A DNA stretch of 64,000 bases, from NCBI RefSeq assembly GCF_003026475.1, contig NZ_PYMC01000009.1, forward strand, positions 62,001 to 126,000, in the 5' to 3' direction. Made by a program: the position numbers and the translations under genes. This document shows, piece by piece, positions 53,653-62,395 of this stretch (within the stretch, counting starts at the first letter, position 1; the number at the start of each line of letters is the position of its first letter). The notes under the pieces were generated by a model, which saw only the letters and a program-made list of their open reading frames with translations, searched no databases and was not told where the DNA came from. Origin of the DNA: Photobacterium lipolyticum (GTDB lineage Bacteria > Pseudomonadota > Gammaproteobacteria > Enterobacterales > Vibrionaceae).

Positions 53653-54309
53653 ATGACTCATCAAATTATCAGCGATTTAAATTCTCGTTACACAACAAAG
53701 AGATTTGATCCTTCGAAAAAAGTTTCTCAAGAAGATCTTGATGTAATATTAGAAGCGATTCGTTTATCGGCTTCTTCAATAAACTCTCAGCCTTGGAAGT
53801 TTATTGTTATCGAGAGTGATAAAGCAAAACAACGTATGCATGATACGTTTATTAATAAGTTTCAATTTAACCAACCTCATGTATTCAGTGCATCACATAT
53901 TATTCTATTTGCCCATAACCCTGCCTATACCCGTGCGAATTATGAGGCTGTTGTTGATAAAGGCATTGAGGACAAGCGTACGAAACCTGAAGATAAAGAA
54001 AGTGCATTCGGCGGTTTTGTCTTTGCTGAGCTAAATACTGATGAAACAGGTAACACAGAAGCGTGGACTAAAGCACAAACATACATTGCCCTTGGTAATA
54101 CGCTGCACACTGTTGCTCGTTTAAATATCGACTCTACGCCGATGGAGGGGATTGATAGTGAAATGATTAGCAAAGAGTTTGCAGCAGAACTCGATGGCCA
54201 TGTTTGCCACGTTGCCCTTGCAATTGGATATCGTGACGAGAATACAGACTATAATGCTGCATTCCCTAAGTCTCGCTTAGCCATGGAAGATATTGTTGTA
54301 AAGCTGTAA
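53653..54309 (+). CDS. nfsB: NfsB-type nitroreductase
   Basis: A 218-residue FMN-dependent oxygen-insensitive nitroreductase/dihydropteridine-reductase-like enzyme. FMN-binding features are RYTTKRFDPSKKVS (about 10-23), RLSASSINSQPWKFIVIES and the C-terminal ALAIGYRDENTDYN followed by KSR. The length matches NfsB. It reduces nitroaromatics or quinones with NAD(P)H. It is the third gene of the TetR-controlled operon (62 bases after gst), and the operon ends at the two-hairpin element at 54352. Confidence 0.92.
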   Translation: MTHQIISDLNSRYTTKRFDPSKKVSQEDLDVILEAIRLSASSINSQPWKFIVIESDKAKQRMHDTFINKFQFNQPHVFSASHIILFAHNPAYTRANYEAVVDKGIEDKRTKPEDKESAFGGFVFAELNTDETGNTEAWTKAQTYIALGNTLHTVARLNIDSTPMEGIDSEMISKEFAAELDGHVCHVALAIGYRDENTDYNAAFPKSRLAMEDIVVKL

Positions 54310-54351
54310 GTAATGTTTTTGCTTACATGTGAACATAAACAATATGCAAAA

Positions 54352-54419
54352 AAACGGCCCTGAGCAGATGCCCAGAGCCGTTTTCCGTTCCGTAATTATC
54401 CTGTGTTCTAAGCAGGATA
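54352..54419 (+). repeat. Two-hairpin terminator element, copy 2
   Basis: AAACGGCCCTG (54352-54362) pairs with CAGAGCCGTTT (54373-54383, one mismatch), and TTATCCTG (54396-54403) with CAGGATA (54413-54419). The spacer and second hairpin are nearly identical to those of copy 1 at 40309-40377. Confidence 0.85.
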
Positions 54420-54440
54420 TTAACCAAGCCCTTAGGCAAC

Positions 54441-54635
54441 TTAGTCAAAACAACCTGATTCAGAATACAATACCCATAGGTCATCTCTATCCAGCTCCGC
54501 ATCGGATTCATTCAGTTGCTGGTCAATCGTATCCCAGTCAGCGGTATCTGCGGCCTCAAAAAGTGTTCGAGTGCGCCCATGGAAGGCATCGACATGGTGG
54601 AGCTGCGAAGCTAACTCTTCAAGGATATCTTTCAT
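54441..54635 (-). CDS. Small acidic hypothetical protein (64 aa)
   Basis: A 64-residue acidic, helical protein (opening MKDILEELASQLHHVDAF, with AADTADWDTIDQQLNESDAE in the middle). No signal peptide and no known motif. The ribosome binding site is weak. It follows the 220-residue orphan gene on the same strand by 59 bases and may be cotranscribed with it. Family unknown. Confidence 0.5.
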   Translation of the reverse strand: MKDILEELASQLHHVDAFHGRTRTLFEAADTADWDTIDQQLNESDAELDRDDLWVLYSESGCFD

Positions 54636-54694
54636 TTGTGGTTCTCATTAATTAATGACGACAGTATTGCTACGACACACTGCTATGGGGTGAT

Positions 54695-55357
54695 TCAGAT
54701 ATGTTGGTCAACAATAATCGCAAACGCTTCTTCGGCTGTTTTACCGTATTGGATCAGTGTCACCAGTGCATCTCGGTGTTCAGAAATCTGACGGGGAAGC
54801 GAGGTTTTATGGGCTTTGTAGTAGCCAAACATCAGCTTATGAGCTTCATCGCTGCTCATTAAGGGTGGTGCAGCCTTTTTGGGGCGAGTTACCCGCTTTT
54901 CGGTCAGGGTAATATAGTGATGAAATGAATCGGTCACGCTTTCCCAGTCGAACTCAAAGACTTCCTGACGGGCAAGCTTGGTATCCATTACTTCTTTTAT
55001 TCCGCTGCCACAATCTTTTTTGGTCTGGTTCAGAACCAGGGCTTGCAGGAAAGGCAGGTTGTTTTCTTGCTGAAACTGGCCAATCACACCCAGCAGGCGT
55101 CCACAACGTACAGGAATGATAGATCTGATGTGCTCCCAGTCTGGATATGCATCATGCGCCAGCTGGCACAATTGCCCATAAGTGACGGTCTGCTTTTGCT
55201 TGGCCAGTTTTATTAATATCGGGTACAGTCGTGCAGCACATTTCAGGTCGAGGACAGTAACATTTCCGCCGTAGACGATCGCATCTTCTTCTGCCAGAAC
55301 TGTATCTGATTTGTATAGCGCGTTGGTTTTAAATTCCATTGTATTTTTTATTGTCAT
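54695..55357 (-). CDS. Hypothetical protein, orphan near McrBC
   Basis: A 220-residue soluble protein. The central part, TVTYGQLCQLAHDAYPDWEH followed by RCGRLLGVIGQFQQENNLPFLQALVLNQ, has the layout TYGxL...R.LG.I...C..N.LP.L.ALVLN seen in small proteins of mobile elements and genomic islands with no proven function. The C-terminal third is basic (RVTRPKKAAPP) and helical. The start could be ATG 55357 or ATG 55339; neither has a strong ribosome binding site. Its neighbours (64-residue gene, 197-codon orphan, WYL-McrBC) suggest an accessory region. Confidence 0.6.
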   Translation of the reverse strand: MTIKNTMEFKTNALYKSDTVLAEEDAIVYGGNVTVLDLKCAARLYPILIKLAKQKQTVTYGQLCQLAHDAYPDWEHIRSIIPVRCGRLLGVIGQFQQENNLPFLQALVLNQTKKDCGSGIKEVMDTKLARQEVFEFDWESVTDSFHHYITLTEKRVTRPKKAAPPLMSSDEAHKLMFGYYKAHKTSLPRQISEHRDALVTLIQYGKTAEEAFAIIVDQHI

Positions 55358-55434
55358 CTGTCGTAGGGATGTCTCTATTATTCATACCTAAGCGTCATTT
55401 CATGACGTCTAAGGCTGAATACCAAGCAGGATCG

Positions 55435-55992
55435 TTAGTTACTAAAAGTCAGTACCAAATTTACACCGTTTCCCGGCTCACAAAGACAATAAAGGGTATT
55501 GATCTTAAATCGACTACGCACCAGATCTGTGACAAGCTGAAAATCATCAAGGCTACCATCCAGCCCGCGATGTATTGCATACCCCAGCGACCATTCCTGG
55601 CTATCAATCAGATCGCCACTTTCAGTTGGCGCAAGAAAAACCCGCGCATAGCGGTTGTTGCAGAGCGCCGATTCCAGCTCGCCTGGCGCAAGCGTGATCA
55701 CCCCTTCTCTGTGGTAAATATGGCTAAGCAGCGGGATAAATTCAGCAGCACTGCAATCAGCCGCCATCACACCGCAATGGGGGTCGGGGATATCAACAGC
55801 TGGCAGCCACCACAAGGTAGTTTGTTTTCGTTGAACCGCCCAGTTGATCAGAGCCTGCTGGGGGAGGCGAATATCAATGACCACGAAAGTCGGGCCCTGT
55901 GGGCTGGTTGCCGAGAGCTGATCTGGCGAGCGAATGACCAAATTTTCGGTTTCCGTGAACAGCTCCGGGGTATCGGTGATCCATAACAGCAT
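55435..55992 (-). CDS. Hypothetical protein, orphan near McrBC
   Basis: A 185-residue soluble protein if ATG 55992 is used (the frame extends to 56028). The N-terminal half, with MLLWITDTPELFTETENLVI and GPTFVVIDIRLPQQALINWA, has the alpha/beta look of a degenerate receiver-like domain, but no phospho-acceptor site can be assigned. The C-terminal half is unrecognised. Function unknown. Confidence 0.55.
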   Translation of the reverse strand: MLLWITDTPELFTETENLVIRSPDQLSATSPQGPTFVVIDIRLPQQALINWAVQRKQTTLWWLPAVDIPDPHCGVMAADCSAAEFIPLLSHIYHREGVITLAPGELESALCNNRYARVFLAPTESGDLIDSQEWSLGYAIHRGLDGSLDDFQLVTDLVRSRFKINTLYCLCEPGNGVNLVLTFSN

Positions 55993-56132
55993 ATCCGTTT
56001 TCTTTCTCTCTAATTGCCAAGTTATCAATATACCCCTGTTAAGCGTCAGAATATGTCGTTTTACCTAAAGTCACAGTGTGTCGCCGAGGTAAGGATAATC
56101 ACTTAACAGTTAATCAAACCAGGAAAATAGAG

Positions 56133-56285
56133 ATGAAAGAATATTTGGTTACATACAATTTAAATGGACGTTTAACTAAACGCCGCATATGGGCCTACCA
56201 CGTCAGTGATGCCTATAAACGGATCCGCAATGAGGAGCCACCGAAAAGTCAAATCAGCTGGATAAAAACAGAAGAAATCAAATAA
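56133..56285 (+). CDS. Small basic protein (50 aa)
   Basis: A 50-residue basic protein, MKEYLVTYNLNGRLTKRRIW then AYHVSDAYKRIRNEEPPKSQ, with a good ribosome binding site (CAGGAAAATAGAG). The first 30 residues could form two strands and a helix. It is divergent from the 185-residue orphan and convergent with the WYL regulator. Family unknown. Confidence 0.6.
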   Translation: MKEYLVTYNLNGRLTKRRIWAYHVSDAYKRIRNEEPPKSQISWIKTEEIK

Positions 56286-56345
56286 GTTTGCCAACTTTGA
56301 CAAATCCAATAAAGGCGTTGTGGCGAACGCCTTTCGGGGAGGAGA

Positions 56346-57338
56346 TTACTGATACTGCTGGGCCGCTTTTTTCAGGCTATCGGCCAACTCATTTCTCAGA
56401 TCTATAGGGCCAAGCACCTGGCTGATATCTGAAATCGACATCAGCCACCATTTCAGCTCCTCGGTATAATTGACCTCCGCCCGAATAATGAAATGATGTG
56501 AGTCCGGATAAGTAACTTCCTGCTCGGGACTCAACGGTGTTTCGAGCAAGTGATAACCTTCAATATAAGCCACTTTTAGCTCAAGGGTAATCACTTCTTT
56601 TTTGGGAAAACTCATGCTGCCTTTTTCGAGATACGCAGATAAGTCAAAATCATCGGGCGAGCTAGATTGTTGCGACGTGAGTTCTGCACTGAGAACCCGA
56701 TGCAAAACGAAATGGCGATATTCACCGCTGTCTCGCAAGGTGGCAACCAGATAATAAACATGCCCCCGCGCCACCAGCCCTAACGGATTGATCTGGTATT
56801 GCTTGCTATATCGTGGCGGGCGTGGCCGATAATCAATAACCAGCGTTTTCTGGTGGATCAAGGCCTGTTCGACGGTTTGCATCACCTGCTCGTTGATCGA
56901 AGCTTGACCAAGCTGAAAACCGGACGGCAGGCTGGCTATGCGCGACGGCCAGTTGTAGAGAGGATTTTCAGGTGTAGTTTCTAACTTGTGAGTCGCCTGG
57001 GCAAAGAAACCTTGCAGATTGTCATGAACCTGACTGGGGAGCAAGTGATGTGAGTGTTCCCTAAGCATGTTGATAGCCAGTGCTGTACTCGGTGTCATCT
57101 CCAGTGAGGCATAACTGACACCTCTTAGCCGAAACCAGCGGTGAGGTCTTACGCTATCATCACAGTTAATCGCATACTGGCAGCATAATGCTTCGATATC
57201 CCGTTGCAGCATTCGCATTGAGACCTCGAAACCGTCAGTGAGCAGCCTTTTTTTAAGTTCAATCGTTGTGGTATACCTGGGCTGCTGCGGGATATAGCGA
57301 AGTATTGCCATATGGCGTTGGGTGCGGGTGTCAGACAT
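56346..57338 (-). CDS. WYL-domain transcriptional regulator
   Basis: A 330-residue regulator with an N-terminal winged helix-turn-helix (about 1-70: QRHMAILRYIPQQPRYTTTI, LKKRLLTDGFEVSMRMLQRDIE), a central WYL domain (about 150-225: LVIDYRPRPP, NPLGLVARGHVYYLVATLRD, R at FVLHRVLSAE) and a C-terminal extension to 330. This layout is that of BrxR/CapW-type repressors, which control phage-defence operons and are thought to respond to nucleic-acid or nucleotide ligands. It is divergent from mcrB, with 514 bases between, which supports a defence role by context only. Confidence 0.88.
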   Translation of the reverse strand: MSDTRTQRHMAILRYIPQQPRYTTTIELKKRLLTDGFEVSMRMLQRDIEALCCQYAINCDDSVRPHRWFRLRGVSYASLEMTPSTALAINMLREHSHHLLPSQVHDNLQGFFAQATHKLETTPENPLYNWPSRIASLPSGFQLGQASINEQVMQTVEQALIHQKTLVIDYRPRPPRYSKQYQINPLGLVARGHVYYLVATLRDSGEYRHFVLHRVLSAELTSQQSSSPDDFDLSAYLEKGSMSFPKKEVITLELKVAYIEGYHLLETPLSPEQEVTYPDSHHFIIRAEVNYTEELKWWLMSISDISQVLGPIDLRNELADSLKKAAQQYQ

Positions 57339-57852
57339 AATTCACTTCAGTATCGGCTTGATTGTCAAACTTAAATTCATTAATAGCAATTGAACCTCAA
57401 TTCATCACTAACATTGACCTGTCCGGCAATTGTATCAGACAAATCAATCCATCGTCATTGATGCGCCGACTGAAACCCCAACAAAAACAGCAATGTGAAA
57501 TCATTAAACCACTGCGGTACAATTTCCAGAAATTATCTCCTATCCGAACATGGCAAGACAGTTATTTATCCGTTACGTTACTCATCATAAGTGATATGAA
57601 GAGATCAGGTACTTACAAACCTTACTACTAGTGCTTGCACACTAATCGAAACTGATGCAAACGAGGAAATGTGAAAATTCCTTTCAGAACACCCTGATGG
57701 CGTCGCTGTCATTGATTTTTGCGGCCAGAGAACACAATCACTGAGACTAAACCAAGAGACTTTAAGTACCTTGTATTGATTGATTTCGCTCAACATATTG
57801 AAATGATAATTACCTCATTATTCACCCAAATAATAAGATTTGAAGGTAATCC
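57339..57852. other. Divergent promoter region between WYL regulator and mcrB
   Basis: AT-rich, 514 bases, with no supported frame. It should hold the promoters for both genes and possibly the regulator's operator; no clear inverted repeat was identified. Confidence 0.4.
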
Positions 57853-59766
57853 GTGGCTATAGATAAGTTAATTAGTGATAGCAAAATTCAGCCCTTCTTT
57901 ACCGAGTGGGATAATCGTACCCAAGTGCGATTTTCATCACTACTAGCAATGTTGACCGAAGTGTGTGGTGAGTTTGATGTATGGACATCACAAAGTGGTC
58001 TACGTTGCGGGTTAAAAGAACATAGCGAAAATAAAGGTCACCACCTCTTTCAAATTGATTTAAAAAAGGGGCACTTTGGCTTTGGAATAAGCCGTAGAAT
58101 TGGAAATGATCAAGATAGTGCCTATACGACGGCCTGCGGTAAATATCATTTAATACCGAGAGTTGATTCGGAACAGGTCATGTCATACATCAAAGATAAC
58201 CTGACCTCTAAAACACCACTTGCTCGTTCACTAGGTTTTCTTCCTAAAGAGCGAAAGGGGTTTCTACCAAGCGACTATGGGATAGCCCTATCAAGAGCTG
58301 AAAAGCTCATTGCTGCACTCAAAGATAATTTAGGGGATAGCTTTTCCACTCTAGAGCTTAAAGTCCTTATGGAAGATGCAGGTATCGCCGAAAGCTCATG
58401 TATTCCTAATGATTTCACATACAACCACTGGAACGATGGGGAAATCACGACTAAAAACTCAGAAGTAAAAAAAAGGAAGCTTCTGAAACAGGCATTGTTT
58501 GAGCGTAATGGTGAGAGTTACTGCTATCTCGGTCCTGAAAGTGACTATACCGGCCATATTTCCAATGCGGCAGAAGCGAAGGTAGGTAAATGGGAAAACG
58601 GTATGATTGTAGAATGGTATGTCAATAAGGATCCCCAAATGGCGTCATCTGTAGATAATAAAGTAATGAAGCATTCATCAGAATATCCTTTAAACTCAAT
58701 CTACTATGGGCCTCCAGGTACAGGCAAAACCTATCATACCATTGAGGGAGCAGTACGCGCCGCTGAACCGGATTTTGTTGTCACAAACGATCGTGATGCA
58801 TTAAAAACACAGTACGATGCATTGGTTAGCGCGAAACGTATTCGATTTGTCACTTTTCACCAAAGCTTTGGCTATGAGGAGTTTGTACAAGGGCTCCGCG
58901 CTGAAACGGATGACAACGGTCAGATCCGCTATCAGGTCAAAGACGGGATCTTCAAACAAATTTGTGATGATGCCTCAGGTGATCGGAACAACAATTACGT
59001 GCTCATTATTGATGAAATCAACCGCGGTAATATCTCGAAGATTTTTGGTGAACTGATCACCCTGATTGAACCTTCAAAACGCACCGGCGAAACAAATAAA
59101 GAGGCTCTGTCTGTTCGCCTGCCCTATTCAAAAGACACCGCTCCTGATTTTTCCGTACCGGATAATCTATACATTATCGGCACCATGAACACAGCAGATC
59201 GCTCCCTGGCCATGATGGATACCGCACTGCGCCGTCGTTTCGATTTCAAAGAGATGATGCCCAACCCTGCACGGCTACAAGATACGGTTGTGCATGGTAT
59301 TAATTTGCGCGATCTGTTAACCATAATGAACCAACGGATCGAGGTTCTGTACAATCGTGAACATACCCTAGGACACGCTTTTTTTATTCCGGTAAAAGAA
59401 ATGATGGAGCAACGGGGCGAGAAAGCGGCTTTTGTGGAACTACAGTCGGCATTTAAAAATAAGATCATTCCGCTACTTGAAGAATATTTCTTCGAAGACT
59501 GGCACAAGATCCGCTTGATACTAGGTGACAACCAGAAAAAGGAAGACTGTCAGTTTGTTCAGGAACACCGCTTAAATAATCTTAACGATTTGTTTGGCCC
59601 TGGCTACGAGGCTGATAGTTTCGGGCAGCAGCAGAGCAGGTATGAAATCAATTCGTCAGCCTTTACCTCAATACAAGCGTACCTGGGTATTTTGGGGGGT
59701 AACGTTTCCGCCAACCCTGCTGATTCAACGCTGCAACGTGTTAATCCGGAAACGGAAGCGGCTTAA
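57853..59766 (+). CDS. mcrB: McrB-type restriction GTPase/ATPase
   Basis: A 637-residue AAA+ motor subunit of a type IV (modified-DNA) restriction system. The N-terminal 280 residues form an unrecognised region that would carry target recognition and differs from E. coli McrB. The AAA+ domain has Walker A GPPGTGKT (286-293), Walker B LIIDEINRG (D387, E388), the McrB-specific MNTADRSL (N446-D449) and the arginine-rich ALRRRF. The start is GTG 57853 after GAAGGTAATCC. mcrC follows after 2 bases, so they form an operon. GTP use is inferred from the MNTAD motif. Confidence 0.92.
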   Translation: MAIDKLISDSKIQPFFTEWDNRTQVRFSSLLAMLTEVCGEFDVWTSQSGLRCGLKEHSENKGHHLFQIDLKKGHFGFGISRRIGNDQDSAYTTACGKYHLIPRVDSEQVMSYIKDNLTSKTPLARSLGFLPKERKGFLPSDYGIALSRAEKLIAALKDNLGDSFSTLELKVLMEDAGIAESSCIPNDFTYNHWNDGEITTKNSEVKKRKLLKQALFERNGESYCYLGPESDYTGHISNAAEAKVGKWENGMIVEWYVNKDPQMASSVDNKVMKHSSEYPLNSIYYGPPGTGKTYHTIEGAVRAAEPDFVVTNDRDALKTQYDALVSAKRIRFVTFHQSFGYEEFVQGLRAETDDNGQIRYQVKDGIFKQICDDASGDRNNNYVLIIDEINRGNISKIFGELITLIEPSKRTGETNKEALSVRLPYSKDTAPDFSVPDNLYIIGTMNTADRSLAMMDTALRRRFDFKEMMPNPARLQDTVVHGINLRDLLTIMNQRIEVLYNREHTLGHAFFIPVKEMMEQRGEKAAFVELQSAFKNKIIPLLEEYFFEDWHKIRLILGDNQKKEDCQFVQEHRLNNLNDLFGPGYEADSFGQQQSRYEINSSAFTSIQAYLGILGGNVSANPADSTLQRVNPETEAA

Positions 59767-59768
59767 CG

Positions 59769-61115
59769 ATGAAAACCTATCATGTGTTTGAATATGGTTA
59801 TCTCAGCCCCAGTAAGCTGGACGATCCGCGTTGTATCGCGATCCCCAAAGCGGCTTTCGACTATCTCGAAGAGTGCTGCCTGAGCCAGAGTGATCAAGGC
59901 GGGGCTGATTTACCTTTCCTACAATATCGCTCGTTACGCGGCAACAAAGTTATTCAGGTTAAGAACTATGTCGGGATACTTAGCACTCCGCAAGGCGTTC
60001 AGATTGAGGTATTACCCAAAATAGGCAAAACGGGTAATGGCGAAGAGGGCATATTTCAATCACGCAGGAAGTTGCTCACCATGCTGAGTGCATTGCGGGA
60101 TTTTAAACATCTTGAAACTGAGGCGGCAAATGTTGCGACGACACGGTTGCCGTTGTTTGAGGTGTTTATAGGCCAATTTTTAAACAGTGTGAATAACCTT
60201 GTGAAACAGGGGCTGCGTTCTGATTATGTCGCTAAGCAAGATAACCTTAATTTTCAAAAAGGCAAATTGTTGGTGGCTCAGCAATTAAAGCATAACCTGA
60301 CCAAACCGCATAAATTCTGCGTTGAATATGATGAGTATTTACAGAATCGCCCTGAAAATCGATTGCTCCATTCGGCACTGAAAAAAGTGGCGGGGTACAC
60401 GGGCTCAATAGCACACCAAAGGCTGTGTCGGGAGTTAGATTTCGCTTTTTCGGATGTGCCATTAAGTCTTAATGTGAAGCGAGATCTGGCAGCAGTTCGA
60501 CTCGACCGGGGGATGAATTATTATCAGGCTCCGCTGGACTGGGCGGCGATGATCCTTGAAGGGATCACACCGATGAGCATGCAAGGTTCCGTGAATGCGG
60601 TATCGTTGCTGTTCCCGATGGAGAAAGTGTTCGAAGCCTATGTGGCCAAGATACTACGCAGACAGCTCAAACCGGAATATCAGCTGCAAACTCAAGCAAG
60701 TAGCAAAGCGTTAGTGAGCCATGGTCAGCGTGACTTTTTCCGGTTAATGCCTGATTTGCTGATCAGACAAGGGAATCTTGATCGCATTGTGCTAGATACC
60801 AAGTGGAAGCTGATTGATAGTTCGAAATCGACTACCTCCGATAAATACGGTCTGTCACAAGCCGATTTTTATCAGATGTTCGCCTACGGCCATAAATACC
60901 TTAATGGTGAGGGGGAATTATATTTAATTTATCCGGCACATGATGACTTCAACCAGCCCATCGAGCTTAGCTTCGATTTTTCTTTTCATGATAATGGTGA
61001 AACAAAGCTCACGCTATGGGTTGTGCCGTTTTGTGTGGCTCCTATTGCAGAAAACAGTCGGTTAAAACTGCCCGTAAATTGCTCGCTGGTGACCAACGGC
61101 TATTTAAAAGACTAA
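59769..61115 (+). CDS. mcrC: McrC-type nuclease subunit
   Basis: A 448-residue partner of McrB. The N-terminal part (VFEYGYLSP, YVGILSTPQGVQIEVLPKIG) matches the McrC N-domain that stimulates McrB. The C-terminal PD-(D/E)xK nuclease site is D329 (RLMPDLLI), then D343-x-K345 (IVLDTKW), with a downstream QMFAYGHKY helix. It cuts DNA when recruited by translocating McrB. The two genes together should give restriction of DNA with modified cytosines or other marks. Confidence 0.92.
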   Translation: MKTYHVFEYGYLSPSKLDDPRCIAIPKAAFDYLEECCLSQSDQGGADLPFLQYRSLRGNKVIQVKNYVGILSTPQGVQIEVLPKIGKTGNGEEGIFQSRRKLLTMLSALRDFKHLETEAANVATTRLPLFEVFIGQFLNSVNNLVKQGLRSDYVAKQDNLNFQKGKLLVAQQLKHNLTKPHKFCVEYDEYLQNRPENRLLHSALKKVAGYTGSIAHQRLCRELDFAFSDVPLSLNVKRDLAAVRLDRGMNYYQAPLDWAAMILEGITPMSMQGSVNAVSLLFPMEKVFEAYVAKILRRQLKPEYQLQTQASSKALVSHGQRDFFRLMPDLLIRQGNLDRIVLDTKWKLIDSSKSTTSDKYGLSQADFYQMFAYGHKYLNGEGELYLIYPAHDDFNQPIELSFDFSFHDNGETKLTLWVVPFCVAPIAENSRLKLPVNCSLVTNGYLKD

Positions 61116-61133
61116 CTTCGCGGCAGAAACAAA

Positions 61134-61192
61134 AAACGGCCCTGAGCTAATGCCCAGGGCCGTTTCTAATTCAGTACTAACCCGACAGGGTT
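61134..61192. repeat. Two-hairpin terminator element, diverged copy 3
   Basis: AAACGGCCCTG (61134-61144) pairs with CAGGGCCGTTT (61155-61165), as in copies 1 and 2. The second hairpin, AACCC (61179-61183) with GGGTT (61188-61192), has a different sequence but the same order. It lies between the convergent mcrC and ackA genes and can end both. Confidence 0.75.
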
Positions 61193-61201
61193 GGTGATCA
61201 A

Positions 61202-62395
61202 TTACGCGTGCAGTAACGCCATAGATTCTTTGGCAATTACCCACTCTTCGTTGGTTGGAATCACCATTGCAACTGGCGTGTTTGGCTTGGTGATGATGCC
61301 ACGGTTGCCAAAACGTGCGGCGGCGTTCGCTTCTTCGTCTTCAAGGTAACCGAAGATCTTCAGGTTCTCTAGGATCTTGCTCCGGATTGGCTGCGAATTT
61401 TCACCAATACCGGCTGTGAAGATGATGCCATCAAGTTTATCCAGAGCTACCATGTAAGAACCAATGTATTTTGAAACACGGTAAGTGAATATATCAAATG
61501 CCAGGGTTGCGCCTTCGTGGCCATTTTCCATCGCCTCGATAATGCCGCGGCAATCGCTTGTCAGGCCGGAAACACCTAACAGGCCCGACTTAGAGTTAAG
61601 CTCTTTGAAAACCTCTTCCGGAGACCAGCCTTTTTTCAGCATAAACTCGATGATGCTTGGATCAAGGTCACCACAACGGGTACCCATCATAAGGCCAGAT
61701 AATGGCGTAAAGCCCATGCTGGTATCAACACTTTTACCGTTCTTAATCGCACAAACTGATGCGCCATTGCCTAGGTGAACAGAGATAAAACTGCTCTCGT
61801 CGATAGGCTTATTGATCATCTTGGCAGCTTCACGGCTGACGAAATAGTGGCTCGTGCCATGGAAACCATAGCGGCGAATACCGTATTCTTTATATAGCTT
61901 CTGAGAAATAGCACCAATGTACGCCTTCGCTGGCATCGTCTGGTGGAAAGCAGTATCGAATACCGCGTATTGTGCCAGTGTCGGGAACGCTTTCATCGCC
62001 ACGCGCATGCCAATCGCATGGGCAGGGTTATGCAGTGGAGCCAGATCGCTCAGGTTCTCAATTTCCTGCACAACAGCTTCGTCAATTTTAACTGTCTTCG
62101 TAAACTTCTCACCACCATGTACAACACGGTGACCGACAGCCACAATATCCTGCTTAATGCCTAGCTCTTCAAGCAGGGCTACAATACGGTTTACGGCTTG
62201 CTGGTGGTGATTACCAGAATCGTCAAGTTTGTACTCCTGTTTTTCGCCGTTGATTTTCCAGCTAACGTTAGCTTCAGGAAGGCCGAAACACTCACCAAGA
62301 CCACTCAGTGTTGACTCACCGCTCACAGTATCGATTAACGCAAATTTAAGTGAAGAACTACCAGAATTGATTACAAGAACTAGAGAATTGCTCAT
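61202..62395 (-). CDS. ackA: Acetate kinase
   Basis: A 397-residue cytoplasmic enzyme interconverting acetate + ATP and acetyl phosphate + ADP. ASKHA-fold signatures are present: VLVINSGSSSLKFALID (N and S near residue 8-12), GHRVVHGGEKF, FDTAFHQTMP, HGTSHYFV, HLGNGASVCAI and FTAGIGENS. The length equals that of E. coli AckA. No pta gene is adjacent, unlike the usual ackA-pta operon, so this may be a second, unlinked ackA. A remnant of another ackA copy is at 40917-40979. Confidence 0.96.
   Translation of the reverse strand: MSNSLVLVINSGSSSLKFALIDTVSGESTLSGLGECFGLPEANVSWKINGEKQEYKLDDSGNHHQQAVNRIVALLEELGIKQDIVAVGHRVVHGGEKFTKTVKIDEAVVQEIENLSDLAPLHNPAHAIGMRVAMKAFPTLAQYAVFDTAFHQTMPAKAYIGAISQKLYKEYGIRRYGFHGTSHYFVSREAAKMINKPIDESSFISVHLGNGASVCAIKNGKSVDTSMGFTPLSGLMMGTRCGDLDPSIIEFMLKKGWSPEEVFKELNSKSGLLGVSGLTSDCRGIIEAMENGHEGATLAFDIFTYRVSKYIGSYMVALDKLDGIIFTAGIGENSQPIRSKILENLKIFGYLEDEEANAAARFGNRGIITKPNTPVAMVIPTNEEWVIAKESMALLHA

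Noticed and set aside
55339-55986. 215-codon plus-strand frame
   Set aside because: It lies opposite the 185-residue orphan; both are possible, but the minus-strand frame has better protein character. Kept the minus-strand call at moderate confidence.
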